DNA of 64,000 nt from Halosimplex litoreum (GCF_016065055.1 NZ_CP065856.1:620001-684000), one strand, 5' to 3'. Counted from the stretch's first letter, positions 24,841-34,341 are shown. Program-made: numbers and translations. The notes: a model not told the origin generated them from the sequence alone.

Positions 24841-25728
24841 TCACCCGGCGTCGTCGGGGTGGACGGCCAGCACTGGGACCGGCGACCTGGTGAGGACCCG
24901 CTCGGTCGTGCTCCCGAGGAGGACCCGGTCGAGCCCGGTCCGGCCGTGGGTGCCCATCGCCACGATGTCGACCCCTTCCTCGTCGACGTAGTCGAGCAGG
25001 TCCGCGGAGGGGAATCCGTGCACCACGGTGGCCGTCGCGTCGAGGCCCTCGTCACGAGCGCGCTCGGCGACGGCTTCGACGGTCTCCTCACCCGCCTCCG
25101 TCTGCCGTTCGAGTCGCTGGGTCGGCGGCTCGACGCCGGACCCGGTCGTCATCCCACCCAGGTCGACGACGGTGACCGCGTGGACGGTCGCGTCGAACGC
25201 GTCGGCGACGGCGATCCCGTGGGCGACCGCGGCCTCGGCGGCGTCGCTGCCGTCGGTCGGTACCAGCACGTCGTCGTAGTCGGTGACGAGACCGGCGTCG
25301 GTCTCGCGGGCGGTCAGGACCGGCCGCGTCGTGTGCCTGACGACGTAGCGCGCGACGCTCCCGAAGACGAGCCGCGAGAGCCCGCGCCGCCCGTGGGTGC
25401 CCATCGCGACCGCGTCGAACTCCCCCTCGTCCGCGTACTCGACGATCGCCTTCGCGGGGTCGCCGTCGACGACGGCCGTCTTCACCGGCACGCGGTCGTC
25501 GGCCAGCGCAACCGTCTCTTCGACCACCGATTCGGACTCGCTCCGGACGCGCTCGCGGAACTCCCGGGAGACGCCGCCGGCGTCGAACGGCCCGGCGGCG
25601 GCTGCGATGTCGGCGACGCCGAGGACCGTCACGGACGCGCCGAACGCTTCGGCCAGCGAGACGGCGTGGCGGGCCGCTCGTTCGGCGTGTGCGCTCCCGT
25701 CGGTGGGCACCAGGATCGTCTCGTACAT
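24841..25728 (-). CDS. Tandem universal stress protein (two UspA domains)
   Basis: A 295-residue paralogue of the protein at 23334-24260. Domain 1 begins MYETILVPTDGSAHAERAA and has GTHGRRGLSRLVFGSVARYVV; domain 2 has VLVPTDGSDAAEAAV and GTHGRTGLDRVLLGST. The start is set at 25728 (MYETILV) because the ten codons upstream in the open frame lie before the family start. The similar order and strand suggest a duplication that now brackets the Cys-rich gene. Confidence 0.92.
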   Translation of the reverse strand: MYETILVPTDGSAHAERAARHAVSLAEAFGASVTVLGVADIAAAAGPFDAGGVSREFRERVRSESESVVEETVALADDRVPVKTAVVDGDPAKAIVEYADEGEFDAVAMGTHGRRGLSRLVFGSVARYVVRHTTRPVLTARETDAGLVTDYDDVLVPTDGSDAAEAAVAHGIAVADAFDATVHAVTVVDLGGMTTGSGVEPPTQRLERQTEAGEETVEAVAERARDEGLDATATVVHGFPSADLLDYVDEEGVDIVAMGTHGRTGLDRVLLGSTTERVLTRSPVPVLAVHPDDAG

Positions 25729-25843
25729 GGTCGGACGTTCGCCCGCTCGGTATTTCAAACCGGACGACCGTGCTCGGTCGGCGGAGACGGACCGAACGCC
25801 CGTCCGTCAGTGGGCTTTTTTCGGTTCGGCTCGCAGTTCCGCC

Positions 25844-27049
25844 ATGCGCGTCGCCGTCTTCGGCGCCGGATACGCCGGCCTGACACTCGCCCGCGAGCTC
25901 GAATCGTCGCTCCCCGAGAGCGTGGACCTCGTCGTCGTCGACGAGGACGCCAGCCACCTCGTCCAGCACGAACTCCACCGCGTCGTCCGCCACCCCGGAC
26001 TGGCCGAGGAGATCGTCGTCGATCTGGACGACGTGCTCGACCGGGCGACCGTCCGCGAGGCGACGGTCATCGACCTCGACACCGCGGCCGGCGTCGCCAC
26101 GCTCGAGGAGGACGGCACTACCGAGGCACTGTCCTACGACGCCGGCGCCGTCTGCCTCGGCGCCGAGACGAACTACTACGACCTCGACGGCGTCGCCGAG
26201 CGCGCCACGCCGCTCAAGCGCCTGACCGACGCCGAGGCCGTCCGTGCGGAGTTCCTCGACGCCGTCGACGCGGGGACCGTCGACGACCCGGCCCGCGTCG
26301 TCGTCGGCGGTGCGGGGCTGTCGGGCGTCCAGGTCGCGGGCGAACTCGCCGCGCTCGCCCGCGAGGAGGGGGCGCGCGACGCCGTCGAGGTCGTCCTGCT
26401 CGAACAGGAGGACAGCGTCGCGCCGAACTTCCCCGAGAACTTCCAGCGCGCCGTCCGCGAGGAACTCGACGCCCGCGACGTCCGCGTCGAGACCGGCCGC
26501 GCCGTCGCGAACGCGGACGACGAGACCATCGCGTTCGCCGACGAGTCGACCCAGGACTACGACCAGTTCGTCTGGACGGGCGGCATCCGCGGCCCGGACG
26601 CCCTCCGCGGCGAGCGCCCGGTCGTCCGCGGAAACCTGCGCTACGAGGACGGCACCTTCGTCGTCGGCGACGCCGGGCGGATCGTCGACACCGACGGCCA
26701 GGCCGTCCCCGCCAGCGCCCAGGCGGCCATCCGCGAGGCCGGCGTCGCCGCCGACAACATCGTCCGGCTCGTCGACCACGAGCGCTCGGGCGAGGGCGGC
26801 TTCGAACCGCGGCTCGACGGCTACCGCTTCGACTCGCTGGGCTGGCTCGTCAGCGTCGGCGACGGCGCCGTCGCGCAGGTCGGCCCGAAAGTGTTGCGCG
26901 GTCGGTCGGCGAAGGCGCTGAAGACCACCGTCGGCGCCGGCTACCTCTCCAGCGTCGGCGCCGTCGAGAACGCGGCCGACCTCGTCCGTGAGGAAGTCGG
27001 GTGGCCGGATGAAGACGTAGAAGAACTGGCGATGGACGACGACCGCTGA
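25844..27049 (+). CDS. Type II NADH dehydrogenase-like FAD oxidoreductase
   Basis: A 401-residue flavoprotein. The FAD Rossmann motif is VFGAGYAGLTLAREL at the N-terminus; the NAD(P)H Rossmann motif is VVVGGAGLSGVQVAGEL in the middle; FVWTGG and GTFVVGDAGRI are the usual flavin-contact segments. This is the NDH-2 layout: a membrane-peripheral, non-proton-pumping NADH:quinone oxidoreductase. The C-terminal part (LKTTVGAGYLSSVGAVENAADLV) would attach to the membrane. A promoter-like GGGCTTTTTTCGG (25811-25823) lies about 25 bases before the ATG. A sulfide:quinone reductase is possible but the Cys pattern for it is missing. Confidence 0.85.
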   Translation: MRVAVFGAGYAGLTLARELESSLPESVDLVVVDEDASHLVQHELHRVVRHPGLAEEIVVDLDDVLDRATVREATVIDLDTAAGVATLEEDGTTEALSYDAGAVCLGAETNYYDLDGVAERATPLKRLTDAEAVRAEFLDAVDAGTVDDPARVVVGGAGLSGVQVAGELAALAREEGARDAVEVVLLEQEDSVAPNFPENFQRAVREELDARDVRVETGRAVANADDETIAFADESTQDYDQFVWTGGIRGPDALRGERPVVRGNLRYEDGTFVVGDAGRIVDTDGQAVPASAQAAIREAGVAADNIVRLVDHERSGEGGFEPRLDGYRFDSLGWLVSVGDGAVAQVGPKVLRGRSAKALKTTVGAGYLSSVGAVENAADLVREEVGWPDEDVEELAMDDDR

Positions 27050-28045
27050 CTACCCGGCCACTTCGTCCAGGTCGAGTTCGGGCGTCGTCCAGATGACGAA
27101 CTCGCCGTCGCGGTCGACGACGCCGTTGATGTGGTCCTGGTCGACGGGCGAGTCGTTGACTTCCTCCTCGGTGATGGGCGTCACCTGGTTCACGTCGTCG
27201 ACGACCCAGCCGACGGCGCCCTGGTCGTCGAACGCGTCGGGGTCGAAGACGACGATGAGGTCCTTGCTTCCCGCCTCGGAGATATCGAGCAGGACCTTCG
27301 GGTCGAGGATGGTCGTGATCTGCCCGCGCAGATCGACGACACCCTCGACGCAATCGGGCGTGTTCGGCACGCGCGTGACGGTCTCGCGCTTGACGATCTC
27401 CTCGACGTACTCGATGTCGAGGCAGTACTGCTCGTCACCGAGGGTGAACTCCAGCACGCGAGTCTCCTCGCCGGTCTCCTGCTCCGCAGCCCTGCCGGCC
27501 GCACCGATACCCATCTCGGAACTCCCGGCGCCGTCCGCCGGTTCGCCGTCGCCAGCGGTCGACTCGGTGGAACTCAGTCCCGCCTGGCGAGCCATCTCTT
27601 CGACGTCGACGTCCACGTCCCCCACGTCGGCACCGGGGATGTGGATAGTGCCGTCGCCGTCGTCGGTGTCGGCACCACCGCCACCGCCGACCGCGTCCTC
27701 GTCGACGTCCAGGTCCGCCACTGCCTCCGCTGCCGCCTCGGAGACGGCGTCGTCGACGCTCTCGGCCGTCTCGGTCGGCTCGGCGGACTGGTCGTCCGAG
27801 TCGCCCGCCGCCACGGCTTCGGCGGATCCGTCGTCGGCTGCGGGGCCGCCGTCGTCGTCCGTCCCGGCCGTCTCCGTCGTCTCGACCGAGCCGGCAGACT
27901 CGTCGACGGTCGGCTCATCGACCGAATCGGGGGAGTCGTCGTCCGCGTCGACCCGGTCGTCGTCCTGTACCTCGTCGTCCGGCCGGGATCCCTCGCGCAT
28001 CTCGCGGATGCGCCGCGCCCGGTCCATGCGTTCGTCGTCTGTCAT
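27050..28045 (-). CDS. cheW: CheW-type chemotaxis coupling protein with long acidic N-terminus
   Basis: A 331-residue protein. The C-terminal 135 residues are a CheW domain (RVLEFTLGDEQYCLDIEYVEEIVKR, RVPNTPDCVEGVVDLRG, ITTILDPKVLL, GWVVDDVNQV). CheW links transducers to the kinase CheA. The first 190 residues are Asp/Glu/Ala/Thr-rich and low in complexity, probably disordered; normal CheW proteins are about 150 residues. The start at 28045 overlaps the ParA-like gene stop by ATGA, so the two are co-translated. The pairing suggests that array assembly and positioning are linked. Confidence 0.88.
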   Translation of the reverse strand: MTDDERMDRARRIREMREGSRPDDEVQDDDRVDADDDSPDSVDEPTVDESAGSVETTETAGTDDDGGPAADDGSAEAVAAGDSDDQSAEPTETAESVDDAVSEAAAEAVADLDVDEDAVGGGGGADTDDGDGTIHIPGADVGDVDVDVEEMARQAGLSSTESTAGDGEPADGAGSSEMGIGAAGRAAEQETGEETRVLEFTLGDEQYCLDIEYVEEIVKRETVTRVPNTPDCVEGVVDLRGQITTILDPKVLLDISEAGSKDLIVVFDPDAFDDQGAVGWVVDDVNQVTPITEEEVNDSPVDQDHINGVVDRDGEFVIWTTPELDLDEVAG

Positions 28046-28938
28046 GCTGGTACCTCCGCGTAGTCGAACTGCCGGTCGAGATCCGCCGCGATCGAGAGGA
28101 ACACGTCGGCCATGTCGACCGACGGGTCGTAGGCGAAGATGGACTGTCCAGCCGAGAACGCTCGCTGGAGCGCCACTCGCTTGCGGACCTCCCAGACCGG
28201 GTCGTCGGCGAACACCGCCTCGAACCACTCCAGCATCGTCTCGTCCTCGCCGGTGGTCTCGACGCGGTTCGCCACGACACCGAGCGTCTCGACGGTGATT
28301 CCCGTCTGGGCCTCCAGCGCGCTCATCTGGTCGATGAGTAGCTCGATGGCCCGTTCGGAGGTCGCCTCGGTCAGCGCCGGGACGAGGATGTTCCGGGTCG
28401 CGTAGATGCCGGTGTCGGTGAGCTTGCCGTAGAACGGCGGGGAGTCGACGACGACGTAGTCGTAGTCGTCTTCGACGGCCCCGAGCGCGTCGTCGAGCGT
28501 GTCCAGGGCGTGCCCACCGGCGACGGTGTCGGGGGCGACGTTGACCGCCAGCGCCGACAGCGCCGCGGGATCGACGTCGACCTCGCCCTCGGTCGCGCGG
28601 GCCACGAGATCGGCGATGGTCAGCTCGCGCTCGGCCTGGAGCATGTCGATGTTGCTCGGGACCACGTCCATCTCGGGGTGCTCGATCACCAGGTCGGCCA
28701 TCCGGTCGCGCTGGTCGCCGTCGGTCAGCACGTCGAACAGCGTCGGCGGTGCCGCGTCGTACTCCTCGAGCAGCCCCAGGCCCTCGGTCGCGTTACCCTG
28801 CGGGTCCAGGTCGACGAACAGCACGTCGCGACCGCGCTCGGAGAGCGCCCCCGCGACGTTGATCGCGACCGTCGTCTTGCCGGTCCCGCCCTTCGCGTTG
28901 GTCACGCAGATGCGCGCCGGTCCGGTACGTCTCGCCAC
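28042..28938 (-). CDS. ParA-family ATPase co-transcribed with CheW
   Basis: A 298-residue ParA/MinD-type ATPase. The deviant Walker A KGGTGKTT (about 16-23), DLDPQGNATEGLG (switch I) and DYVVVDSPPFYGKLTD (switch II) are all intact, so it should dimerise on ATP. It starts with GTG at 28938; CCTTTTTGAGG (complement of about 28967-28977) lies 30 bases before it and would give a leaderless mRNA. In bacteria, ParA homologues next to che genes (ParC, PpfA) place chemoreceptor arrays; in haloarchaea MinD4 does a related job. Its pairing with CheW and the nearby ArlD/E protein suggests a similar role. No ParB partner is seen. Confidence 0.88.
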   Translation of the reverse strand: MARRTGPARICVTNAKGGTGKTTVAINVAGALSERGRDVLFVDLDPQGNATEGLGLLEEYDAAPPTLFDVLTDGDQRDRMADLVIEHPEMDVVPSNIDMLQAERELTIADLVARATEGEVDVDPAALSALAVNVAPDTVAGGHALDTLDDALGAVEDDYDYVVVDSPPFYGKLTDTGIYATRNILVPALTEATSERAIELLIDQMSALEAQTGITVETLGVVANRVETTGEDETMLEWFEAVFADDPVWEVRKRVALQRAFSAGQSIFAYDPSVDMADVFLSIAADLDRQFDYAEVPA

Positions 28939-29103
28939 GTTGTTCCCGAGTCGACGCTACCACCTCAAAAAGGTACGCGCCGGGCTATCAAACGTTGAAA
29001 TCGGCGGACGGGAGCCGACCGTACGCGGGTCGGCGACCGACGACGGTTCGCGGTTCGACCGCCCGTGACGGCGTGTGAGCGACCGGAACCTCACCGAGAC
29101 GCC

Positions 29104-29140
29104 GTCAGACGGGCGTCTGACCGTGTGCAAGATTTATCAC
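29104..29140 (+). promoter_or_regulatory. Palindrome and TATA box of the ArlD/E-domain gene
   Basis: The perfect palindrome GTCAGACGGGCGTCTGAC (29104-29121) lies just upstream of a TATA box GATTTATCAC (29131-29140), itself about 30 bases before the ATG, giving a leaderless mRNA. The core CAGACG-GG-CGTCTG recurs at 35994-36007. Confidence 0.65.
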
Positions 29141-29165
29141 GACGGGGCGGAATAACACGGTATCT

Positions 29166-29687
29166 ATGACGATCAACCCCCGGGACTACGACCTGAACGA
29201 GTTGCGCGAGATGGCGCGCAAACGCGACGACCTCGACGACCCGCGGTCGAGCGACGGCCGGTCCGAGGACCCGCGGCCGGACGACCCGAGCGAGGCGGAG
29301 TGGGGCCCCCTCGACGACGTGGGCGAGGCGAGCATGTCCGCCGGTGACTCGTTCCGTGCGGGGCTCTACCGGGAACTTCTGCCACTGGTCGGCGGTTCCG
29401 ACGACCTGGAGAAGCCGTATCTGCGCTCCGTCCCCGACACCTACGCCGCGGAGTTCGTCGTCTTCGAGTGGCTGGAGTTCCTGCTGATGCACGCCGGGTA
29501 CAAGGGCGCCGCCGACGCCCTGCAGTACTACGAGTCGATCGACTGGATCACCGAGGACGTGGCCGGCCAGCTCAACGACTACCTGCTCGGGATCGACGAG
29601 ACCGGCTCGAACGAGGGCAACGACCTCGACGTGGACGACCACATGCTCAGCCTCGTCTACGTCGCGAAACTCACCGGGATGCAGTGA
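29166..29687 (+). CDS. Stand-alone archaellum ArlD/E-domain protein
   Basis: A 173-residue soluble protein. Residues about 80-173 are the FlaD/E (ArlD/E) domain: KPYLRSVPDTYAAEFVVFEW, LEFLLMHAGYKGAADALQYY, SIDWITEDV and DDHMLSLVYVAKLTG. The first 75 residues are acidic and probably disordered. ArlD/E proteins form the cytosolic part that couples CheF and response regulators to the archaellum motor. Here it stands alone beside CheW and ParA rather than in an arl operon, so it may link chemosensing, polarity and the motor. It is divergent from parA, with its own leaderless promoter and a palindromic operator. Confidence 0.88.
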   Translation: MTINPRDYDLNELREMARKRDDLDDPRSSDGRSEDPRPDDPSEAEWGPLDDVGEASMSAGDSFRAGLYRELLPLVGGSDDLEKPYLRSVPDTYAAEFVVFEWLEFLLMHAGYKGAADALQYYESIDWITEDVAGQLNDYLLGIDETGSNEGNDLDVDDHMLSLVYVAKLTGMQ

Positions 29688-29747
29688 CGAGTCGCGAGAA
29701 GCGAACCGCACGGGTCGAAACGGAGCCGGTCGCGGGGGTGACCGGCG

Positions 29748-30530
29748 CTACAGTTCGGCGTCGATGTCGTCGACGACGTGACTGCGCAACAGCTCCAGCA
29801 GCACCGTCGCGATACCGGTGTCCGAGCTCCAGATGGCGGTCTCCTTGCGGACACCGGGCAGTTCCTCGCCGCCGAGAACGCTGAGCAGGATCGTGTGTCC
29901 GTCGACGGCGAGCAGCCGTCCGGCGGCGTCGTCCGTCGGATCGTCGGGGAACGGCGCGAGCGCCACCGCCGAATCGGCGAACGCGTCGGTGAGTGCGGGG
30001 TCGTCGGCGGCCGCGCTACAGACCCACACGTCGACCGACTCGGCCCGCTCGCGCAGGGCCGCCGCGACTTCCTCGTCGAGCAGGTCCGGCCCCCCGGCGT
30101 AGAGGACGCTCTCCTCGGCGTCGGCGACGATCTGACGGACCCGCGAGGAGACGTTGTTCCGGCCGTGAACCGTCCAGACGCCCTCCTGGTGTTCGTCTTT
30201 GTGGTCGGCACCCTCCCGGGCGCGTTCGAGGTACTCGAAGGCGCGGTCCTGCTCGCGTTCGAAGCGCTCGGCGAGCGTCTCGCGGGCCTCCTCCAGCGGG
30301 ACCGCGCGGTACTGGATCGGGTTCGACTGCTGGACCTCGACGAGGCCGCGCTCTTCGAGGTTCTCGGCGGCGCCGTACACCTGCGAGCGGGGCACGTCGG
30401 TCATCCGGTCGACGTCGCGGGCGGTGCCGGTCCCCAGCCGTTCGAGGGCGACGAACACCCCCGCCTCGTACTTCGAGAGCCCGAGGCGCTGGAGGGCCTC
30501 GACCGCCTCGGCCTCGCCGTCGTCAGTCAT
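29748..30530 (-). CDS. TrmB-family regulator coupled to an RND exporter
   Basis: A 260-residue regulator. The N-terminal winged helix (EALQRLGLSKYEAGVFVALERLGTGTARDVDRMTDVPRS...) is the TrmB domain; a helical linker and a C-terminal PLD-like sensor domain (SVLYAGGPDLLDEEVAAALRERAESVDVWV...) follow. The start overlaps the end of the RND gene by eight bases, so it is the second gene of that operon and probably regulates it. A palindrome at the operon promoter (34398-34414) is a candidate binding site. The ligand is unknown; lipid-like or drug-like RND substrates are possible. Confidence 0.85.
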   Translation of the reverse strand: MTDDGEAEAVEALQRLGLSKYEAGVFVALERLGTGTARDVDRMTDVPRSQVYGAAENLEERGLVEVQQSNPIQYRAVPLEEARETLAERFEREQDRAFEYLERAREGADHKDEHQEGVWTVHGRNNVSSRVRQIVADAEESVLYAGGPDLLDEEVAAALRERAESVDVWVCSAAADDPALTDAFADSAVALAPFPDDPTDDAAGRLLAVDGHTILLSVLGGEELPGVRKETAIWSSDTGIATVLLELLRSHVVDDIDAEL

Positions 30531-33500
30531 CGTCCCCCTCCGTCCGCCGCTCGTCCGCGCGGGAGTCGCCCCGCGAGTCGCTCGCGTCCGCGCCGTTCGC
30601 GGCCGAGCCGTCCGTCGGCCCGTCGCTGGCGTGTTCGTCGAGCCACGCGTGCGTGACGCGCTCGAACGCCTCGGGCGAGAGCCGGCCGACCGCGAGGTGG
30701 CGGCCCGCGTCCGCGACGTCGCGGGCGTCGACGGGGCCGTCGGCGAGGATAGCCCCCGCCACGTCCGTCGTGACCGGTGCGGCGTCCGGACCGGCGACGG
30801 GGACGACGTGGTCGGGCAGGAGCAACTCGCCGTCGAACGCCACGGTCTCGCCGTCGACCAGTCCTTCCGGAACCGCGAGCGTGTACTCGAGTTCCGCGGG
30901 CTGGCTCCCCTCGTCGTCGAGTTCCCAGACGGCGTACACCCGCCCGTCGGCGGCGACCCGCTCGATGGGGTCGGGCGAGACGCGATCGATCGTGACCGAC
31001 CCGACCGACGGCGCCTCGCGGAGGACGACCCGGCCCGTGGCCGACTGGAGCGTGACCGTCACGCGCGCCGTCCCGCCGGGATAGACGCGGGTCGGCTCGA
31101 CGGACCGAGTGGCGTACGGTACCGCGTCGCCGTTGGTCCGGGCGCTGGCCGTCGGCGTCGCGGCGGTCGTCGCCGCACCCGACGGTCGGGCCGAATCGAC
31201 GCCTGCAGCGACACCGTCGCCGGTGTCGGTCGGTCCGTCCGTCGCCGTCGGAGACTGGCCGTTGGCGCCGCCGGGGATCGGGTCGGCGGCCGACGCGTCG
31301 CCGTCGGGGCCTTCGTCGGTGTCCCCGGCCTCGAAGGCGCCGGCGGGCCCGAGGTGGCGGCTCCACACCGCCAGCAGGCTCGGGAGGACGAACACGCTCG
31401 CGAGGAACGCGTAGACGATCGTGAGTCCGGTGATGAAGCCGAACTGCTGGAGCGGCGGCAGGATGGCAAAGACGAGGACGCCGAAGCCGCCGACGGTCGT
31501 CGCCGCCGACCCGAGCAGCGCACCGCCGGTCCCCGTCACCGCGGTGTGCATCGCCTCGCTGCCCGACCCCTGTCGGTCCAGTTCGAGGCTGAACCGCTCG
31601 CTGAGGTGGATGCTGTAGGCCACCCCGAGCCCGATGGTCAGGCTCGTGATCATCCCCGTCAACACGTTGAACGGGATATCGAGCAGGTACATCGTCCCGA
31701 GGATCCACGAGACGTTGAAGACGACGGGAAGCAAGGTGACGAGACCGAGCGTCGCCGACCCCTCCGCTACCCGATAGACCACCATCAGGAAGACGAACGA
31801 GACCACGAGCGTGATGATCAGGCTCTCGACGACCGTGGTGAGCAGGTCCGACTGGACGATCTCGTTGACGATCGGCCGGCCCGTGGCGACGACGGTCACG
31901 TCGCCGCCGGAGACGGCCGACTCGACGTCGTCCATCTGGGTGGTGACCGCCGACCCCGAGGCGCCGCCCCGCAGCGACGCGGTGAGCAGCAGGGCCTCGT
32001 AGTCGCCGTCTTCGCGCTGGATATACTGGCGGGCCTGGTCGGGCGCCGTCTCGTAGAGCGCGTCGAAGACGCCCGTCACGTCGCGGTCGGGCAGGCCGTC
32101 GCCGTCGGTGTCGCTCGCTGCGAGCGTCGCGTTGAACGTCTCGTTGGTCGCCGCGACCGACCGCATGACGGTGAGCGGACTCCGAACGTCCGCCTCGCCG
32201 TTCGAGAGCGTGACCGTCACGTCCTTCTCGGCGGCGAGTTCGCCGGTCCTGTTCACCCGTTCGAGCGCGTCCCCGGTCGCCACGTCGCCCTCGAAGAGGA
32301 ACTCCGCCGTGGCGTCCTCCCGGAGGAAGTTGTCGTTGACGTACTCGAAGGTCGCCCGCATCGAGTACTCGCCGGGCTGCATCTCCTCGGGCAGGTTGTC
32401 CATCCAGTCGGGCGGTTCCTCGGCGATGAAGTCCGTCTGCGCGAAGGAGGTGTCGACGCTGGTCGCGCCGTAGGCCCCGCCGGCGCTGATCAGCAGCGTG
32501 AGGACGATGACCGCCCACGGCGCCCGGTCGGCGGCGGTCGCGCCCACTTCGAGCAGGCGCCCGAACGCGCCGCCGCCGGTACCGAACGCCCGCTTGCGGC
32601 GGTCGAAGCCCCGGCTTTCGAGGAACGCGTCGGCCTCGACCTTGATCGCCGGGATCAGCGCGCCGAAGACGACCAGCGCGCCGACGATACCGATAGCGCT
32701 GACGACCCCGAACTCGCGGATCGGACCGACGGGGCTGGTGAGGTTCGAGAGGAAGCCGATGACCGTGGTCGCGGTCACCAGCACCAGCGCCGTCCCGACC
32801 CCGGCCAGCGCAGTCCGCATCGAGCCGGCGACCGCCGCGGGACCCTCGCTGTCTCCGCCCTCACCGTGCGACTCGCGCGCCTCACGGTGGCGCATGAACA
32901 CGTGTATCGCGTAGTCGATCGAGAGCCCGATGAGCAGGACGGGGATGGCGACGAACAGCTGGTTGAACGCCACGCCCATCCAGCCCATGTAGCCGAAGGT
33001 CAGGAGGAGCGTGAGCGCCAACCCGAAGACGCCGAGCAGGATGTCTAGCAGGTCCCGATAGGCGATGGTCAGCACCACGAGGACGAACAGGACCGCGAAC
33101 GGCCCGACGACGGTGAGGCTGTCCTGCATCGACCGGTTGGTCTCGTCGGCGATGATGCCCGCGCCGAAGACCATCGCGTCGCCGCTCAGCCGGTCGTGGG
33201 CGATCGACTGGATCTCCGTCTGGGAGTCCTGGATGCGTGCGCTCGCCGACCCCTGGGCGACCGCCGATTCGGTCGTCTGCGTGACGACGACCATCGTCGC
33301 GTTGGCGCTCGTCGAACCCGGCTCGTAGCTCGTCGGCATCAGCGCGAACGCACCCGCGCCGCTGCCCTCGCTCAGCACCCCTTCGACGCTCGCCTCGACC
33401 GCCGAGGCGTTCATCGACTCGATCCGCTCGATCTGCTCGGAAAGCGGCGGCGTCGAGCCGTTCTCGACGGCGGTTCGGAGCGCGGTCCGGTCGGCCTGTA

Positions 33501-34341
33501 GCGCCGTGGCTCGCTCGCCCAGCGCGCGTGCGTCCGGCGCGAGGACGCCCTCGATCCCGGCGTACACCTCGCCGAACTGCGCCTGGATCTCGCCGGACCG
33601 CTGACGGTAGGTCGACTCGTCGATCTCCCCCTGTCCGTAGGAGGCGTTGAGCGAGGCCAGCTGTGACTGGAGCGTCCGCGCCTGTGCGGTCAGGTTCGCG
33701 AACGTCTCGGTCTGGTTGGCCGACAGTCCCGCCGTGGCGTCGGTCCGGACGGCGGTCAGGTTGCGCTCGATAGCGGCCGACCGCTGCTCGTAGGTCGCGT
33801 CGTCGACCTCGCCGCGCTCGTAGGTGCGGTTGAGCGCGACGTAGTCCTGTTGCAGTCCTCGCGTCCGGTTCAGGGCGTCGCTCAGCCGATCGCCCGTCGC
33901 GTTGAGCCGCTGGCGGTCGGCCTGCAACGCCCGACCGCGCTCGGTGAGGGTCGCCGCCTGTTCCTCCCGGATCGCAGCGGTCGCGACGACGTTGGCGACC
34001 CCGGCGGGCGCCTGCGACGCCGAGAGCGTCCGGTTTATCGAGTCGTCCTCCACGAGCGCCCGCTCGAAGCGCAACTGTTCGAGCAGGGACTCCCTGGTCA
34101 GGACGTTGTCCTCGCGGACGATCACCTGAACGGTCGTCGTGTTCGCGCCCGACCCGAAGTTCGAGTCGACGTACTCGAGCTTCTCGGCCTCGTCGGAACT
34201 CGTCTCGAACTGCGACAGCGACGCCGAGTCCTCGACCTGCGCCGCACCGGCGCCGACCGCGCCGATCACCACGAGCAGGGCCACAATAACCAGCCGTCGG
34301 TGTTCGACGACCGCGTCGGCCACGTCGTCCATCCCGACCAT
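30523..34341 (-). CDS. RND-superfamily (MMPL-type) exporter
   Basis: A 1272-residue membrane protein with the two-fold RND layout. After TM1 (LVIVALLVVIGAVGAGAAQ) comes a large outer domain of about 330 residues with coiled-coil stretches and many Asn-x-Ser/Thr sites, then a bundle of five helices (VGPFAVLFVLVVLTIAYRD through IVGALVVFGALIPAI). The second half repeats this: TM7, an outer domain of about 190 residues, and five helices (SLIITLVVSFVFLMVV to FITGLTIVYAFLASVFVLPSLL). The last 250 residues are a soluble extension with Ser/Thr-rich linkers and a beta-rich domain. RND exporters use the proton gradient to move lipids, drugs or peptides. The start may be 34341 or 34332. It overlaps the TrmB gene. 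Confidence 0.9.
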   Translation of the reverse strand: MVGMDDVADAVVEHRRLVIVALLVVIGAVGAGAAQVEDSASLSQFETSSDEAEKLEYVDSNFGSGANTTTVQVIVREDNVLTRESLLEQLRFERALVEDDSINRTLSASQAPAGVANVVATAAIREEQAATLTERGRALQADRQRLNATGDRLSDALNRTRGLQQDYVALNRTYERGEVDDATYEQRSAAIERNLTAVRTDATAGLSANQTETFANLTAQARTLQSQLASLNASYGQGEIDESTYRQRSGEIQAQFGEVYAGIEGVLAPDARALGERATALQADRTALRTAVENGSTPPLSEQIERIESMNASAVEASVEGVLSEGSGAGAFALMPTSYEPGSTSANATMVVVTQTTESAVAQGSASARIQDSQTEIQSIAHDRLSGDAMVFGAGIIADETNRSMQDSLTVVGPFAVLFVLVVLTIAYRDLLDILLGVFGLALTLLLTFGYMGWMGVAFNQLFVAIPVLLIGLSIDYAIHVFMRHREARESHGEGGDSEGPAAVAGSMRTALAGVGTALVLVTATTVIGFLSNLTSPVGPIREFGVVSAIGIVGALVVFGALIPAIKVEADAFLESRGFDRRKRAFGTGGGAFGRLLEVGATAADRAPWAVIVLTLLISAGGAYGATSVDTSFAQTDFIAEEPPDWMDNLPEEMQPGEYSMRATFEYVNDNFLREDATAEFLFEGDVATGDALERVNRTGELAAEKDVTVTLSNGEADVRSPLTVMRSVAATNETFNATLAASDTDGDGLPDRDVTGVFDALYETAPDQARQYIQREDGDYEALLLTASLRGGASGSAVTTQMDDVESAVSGGDVTVVATGRPIVNEIVQSDLLTTVVESLIITLVVSFVFLMVVYRVAEGSATLGLVTLLPVVFNVSWILGTMYLLDIPFNVLTGMITSLTIGLGVAYSIHLSERFSLELDRQGSGSEAMHTAVTGTGGALLGSAATTVGGFGVLVFAILPPLQQFGFITGLTIVYAFLASVFVLPSLLAVWSRHLGPAGAFEAGDTDEGPDGDASAADPIPGGANGQSPTATDGPTDTGDGVAAGVDSARPSGAATTAATPTASARTNGDAVPYATRSVEPTRVYPGGTARVTVTLQSATGRVVLREAPSVGSVTIDRVSPDPIERVAADGRVYAVWELDDEGSQPAELEYTLAVPEGLVDGETVAFDGELLLPDHVVPVAGPDAAPVTTDVAGAILADGPVDARDVADAGRHLAVGRLSPEAFERVTHAWLDEHASDGPTDGSAANGADASDSRGDSRADERRTEGDDD

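Noticed and set aside
24799-26991. 730-codon plus-strand frame across a Usp gene and NDH-2
   Set aside because: It overlaps two recognised genes in another frame or strand and its product is Arg-rich.
30199-33048. 949-codon plus-strand frame opposite the RND exporter
   Set aside because: Arg-rich, low complexity and no motifs; the RND gene on the other strand is certain.
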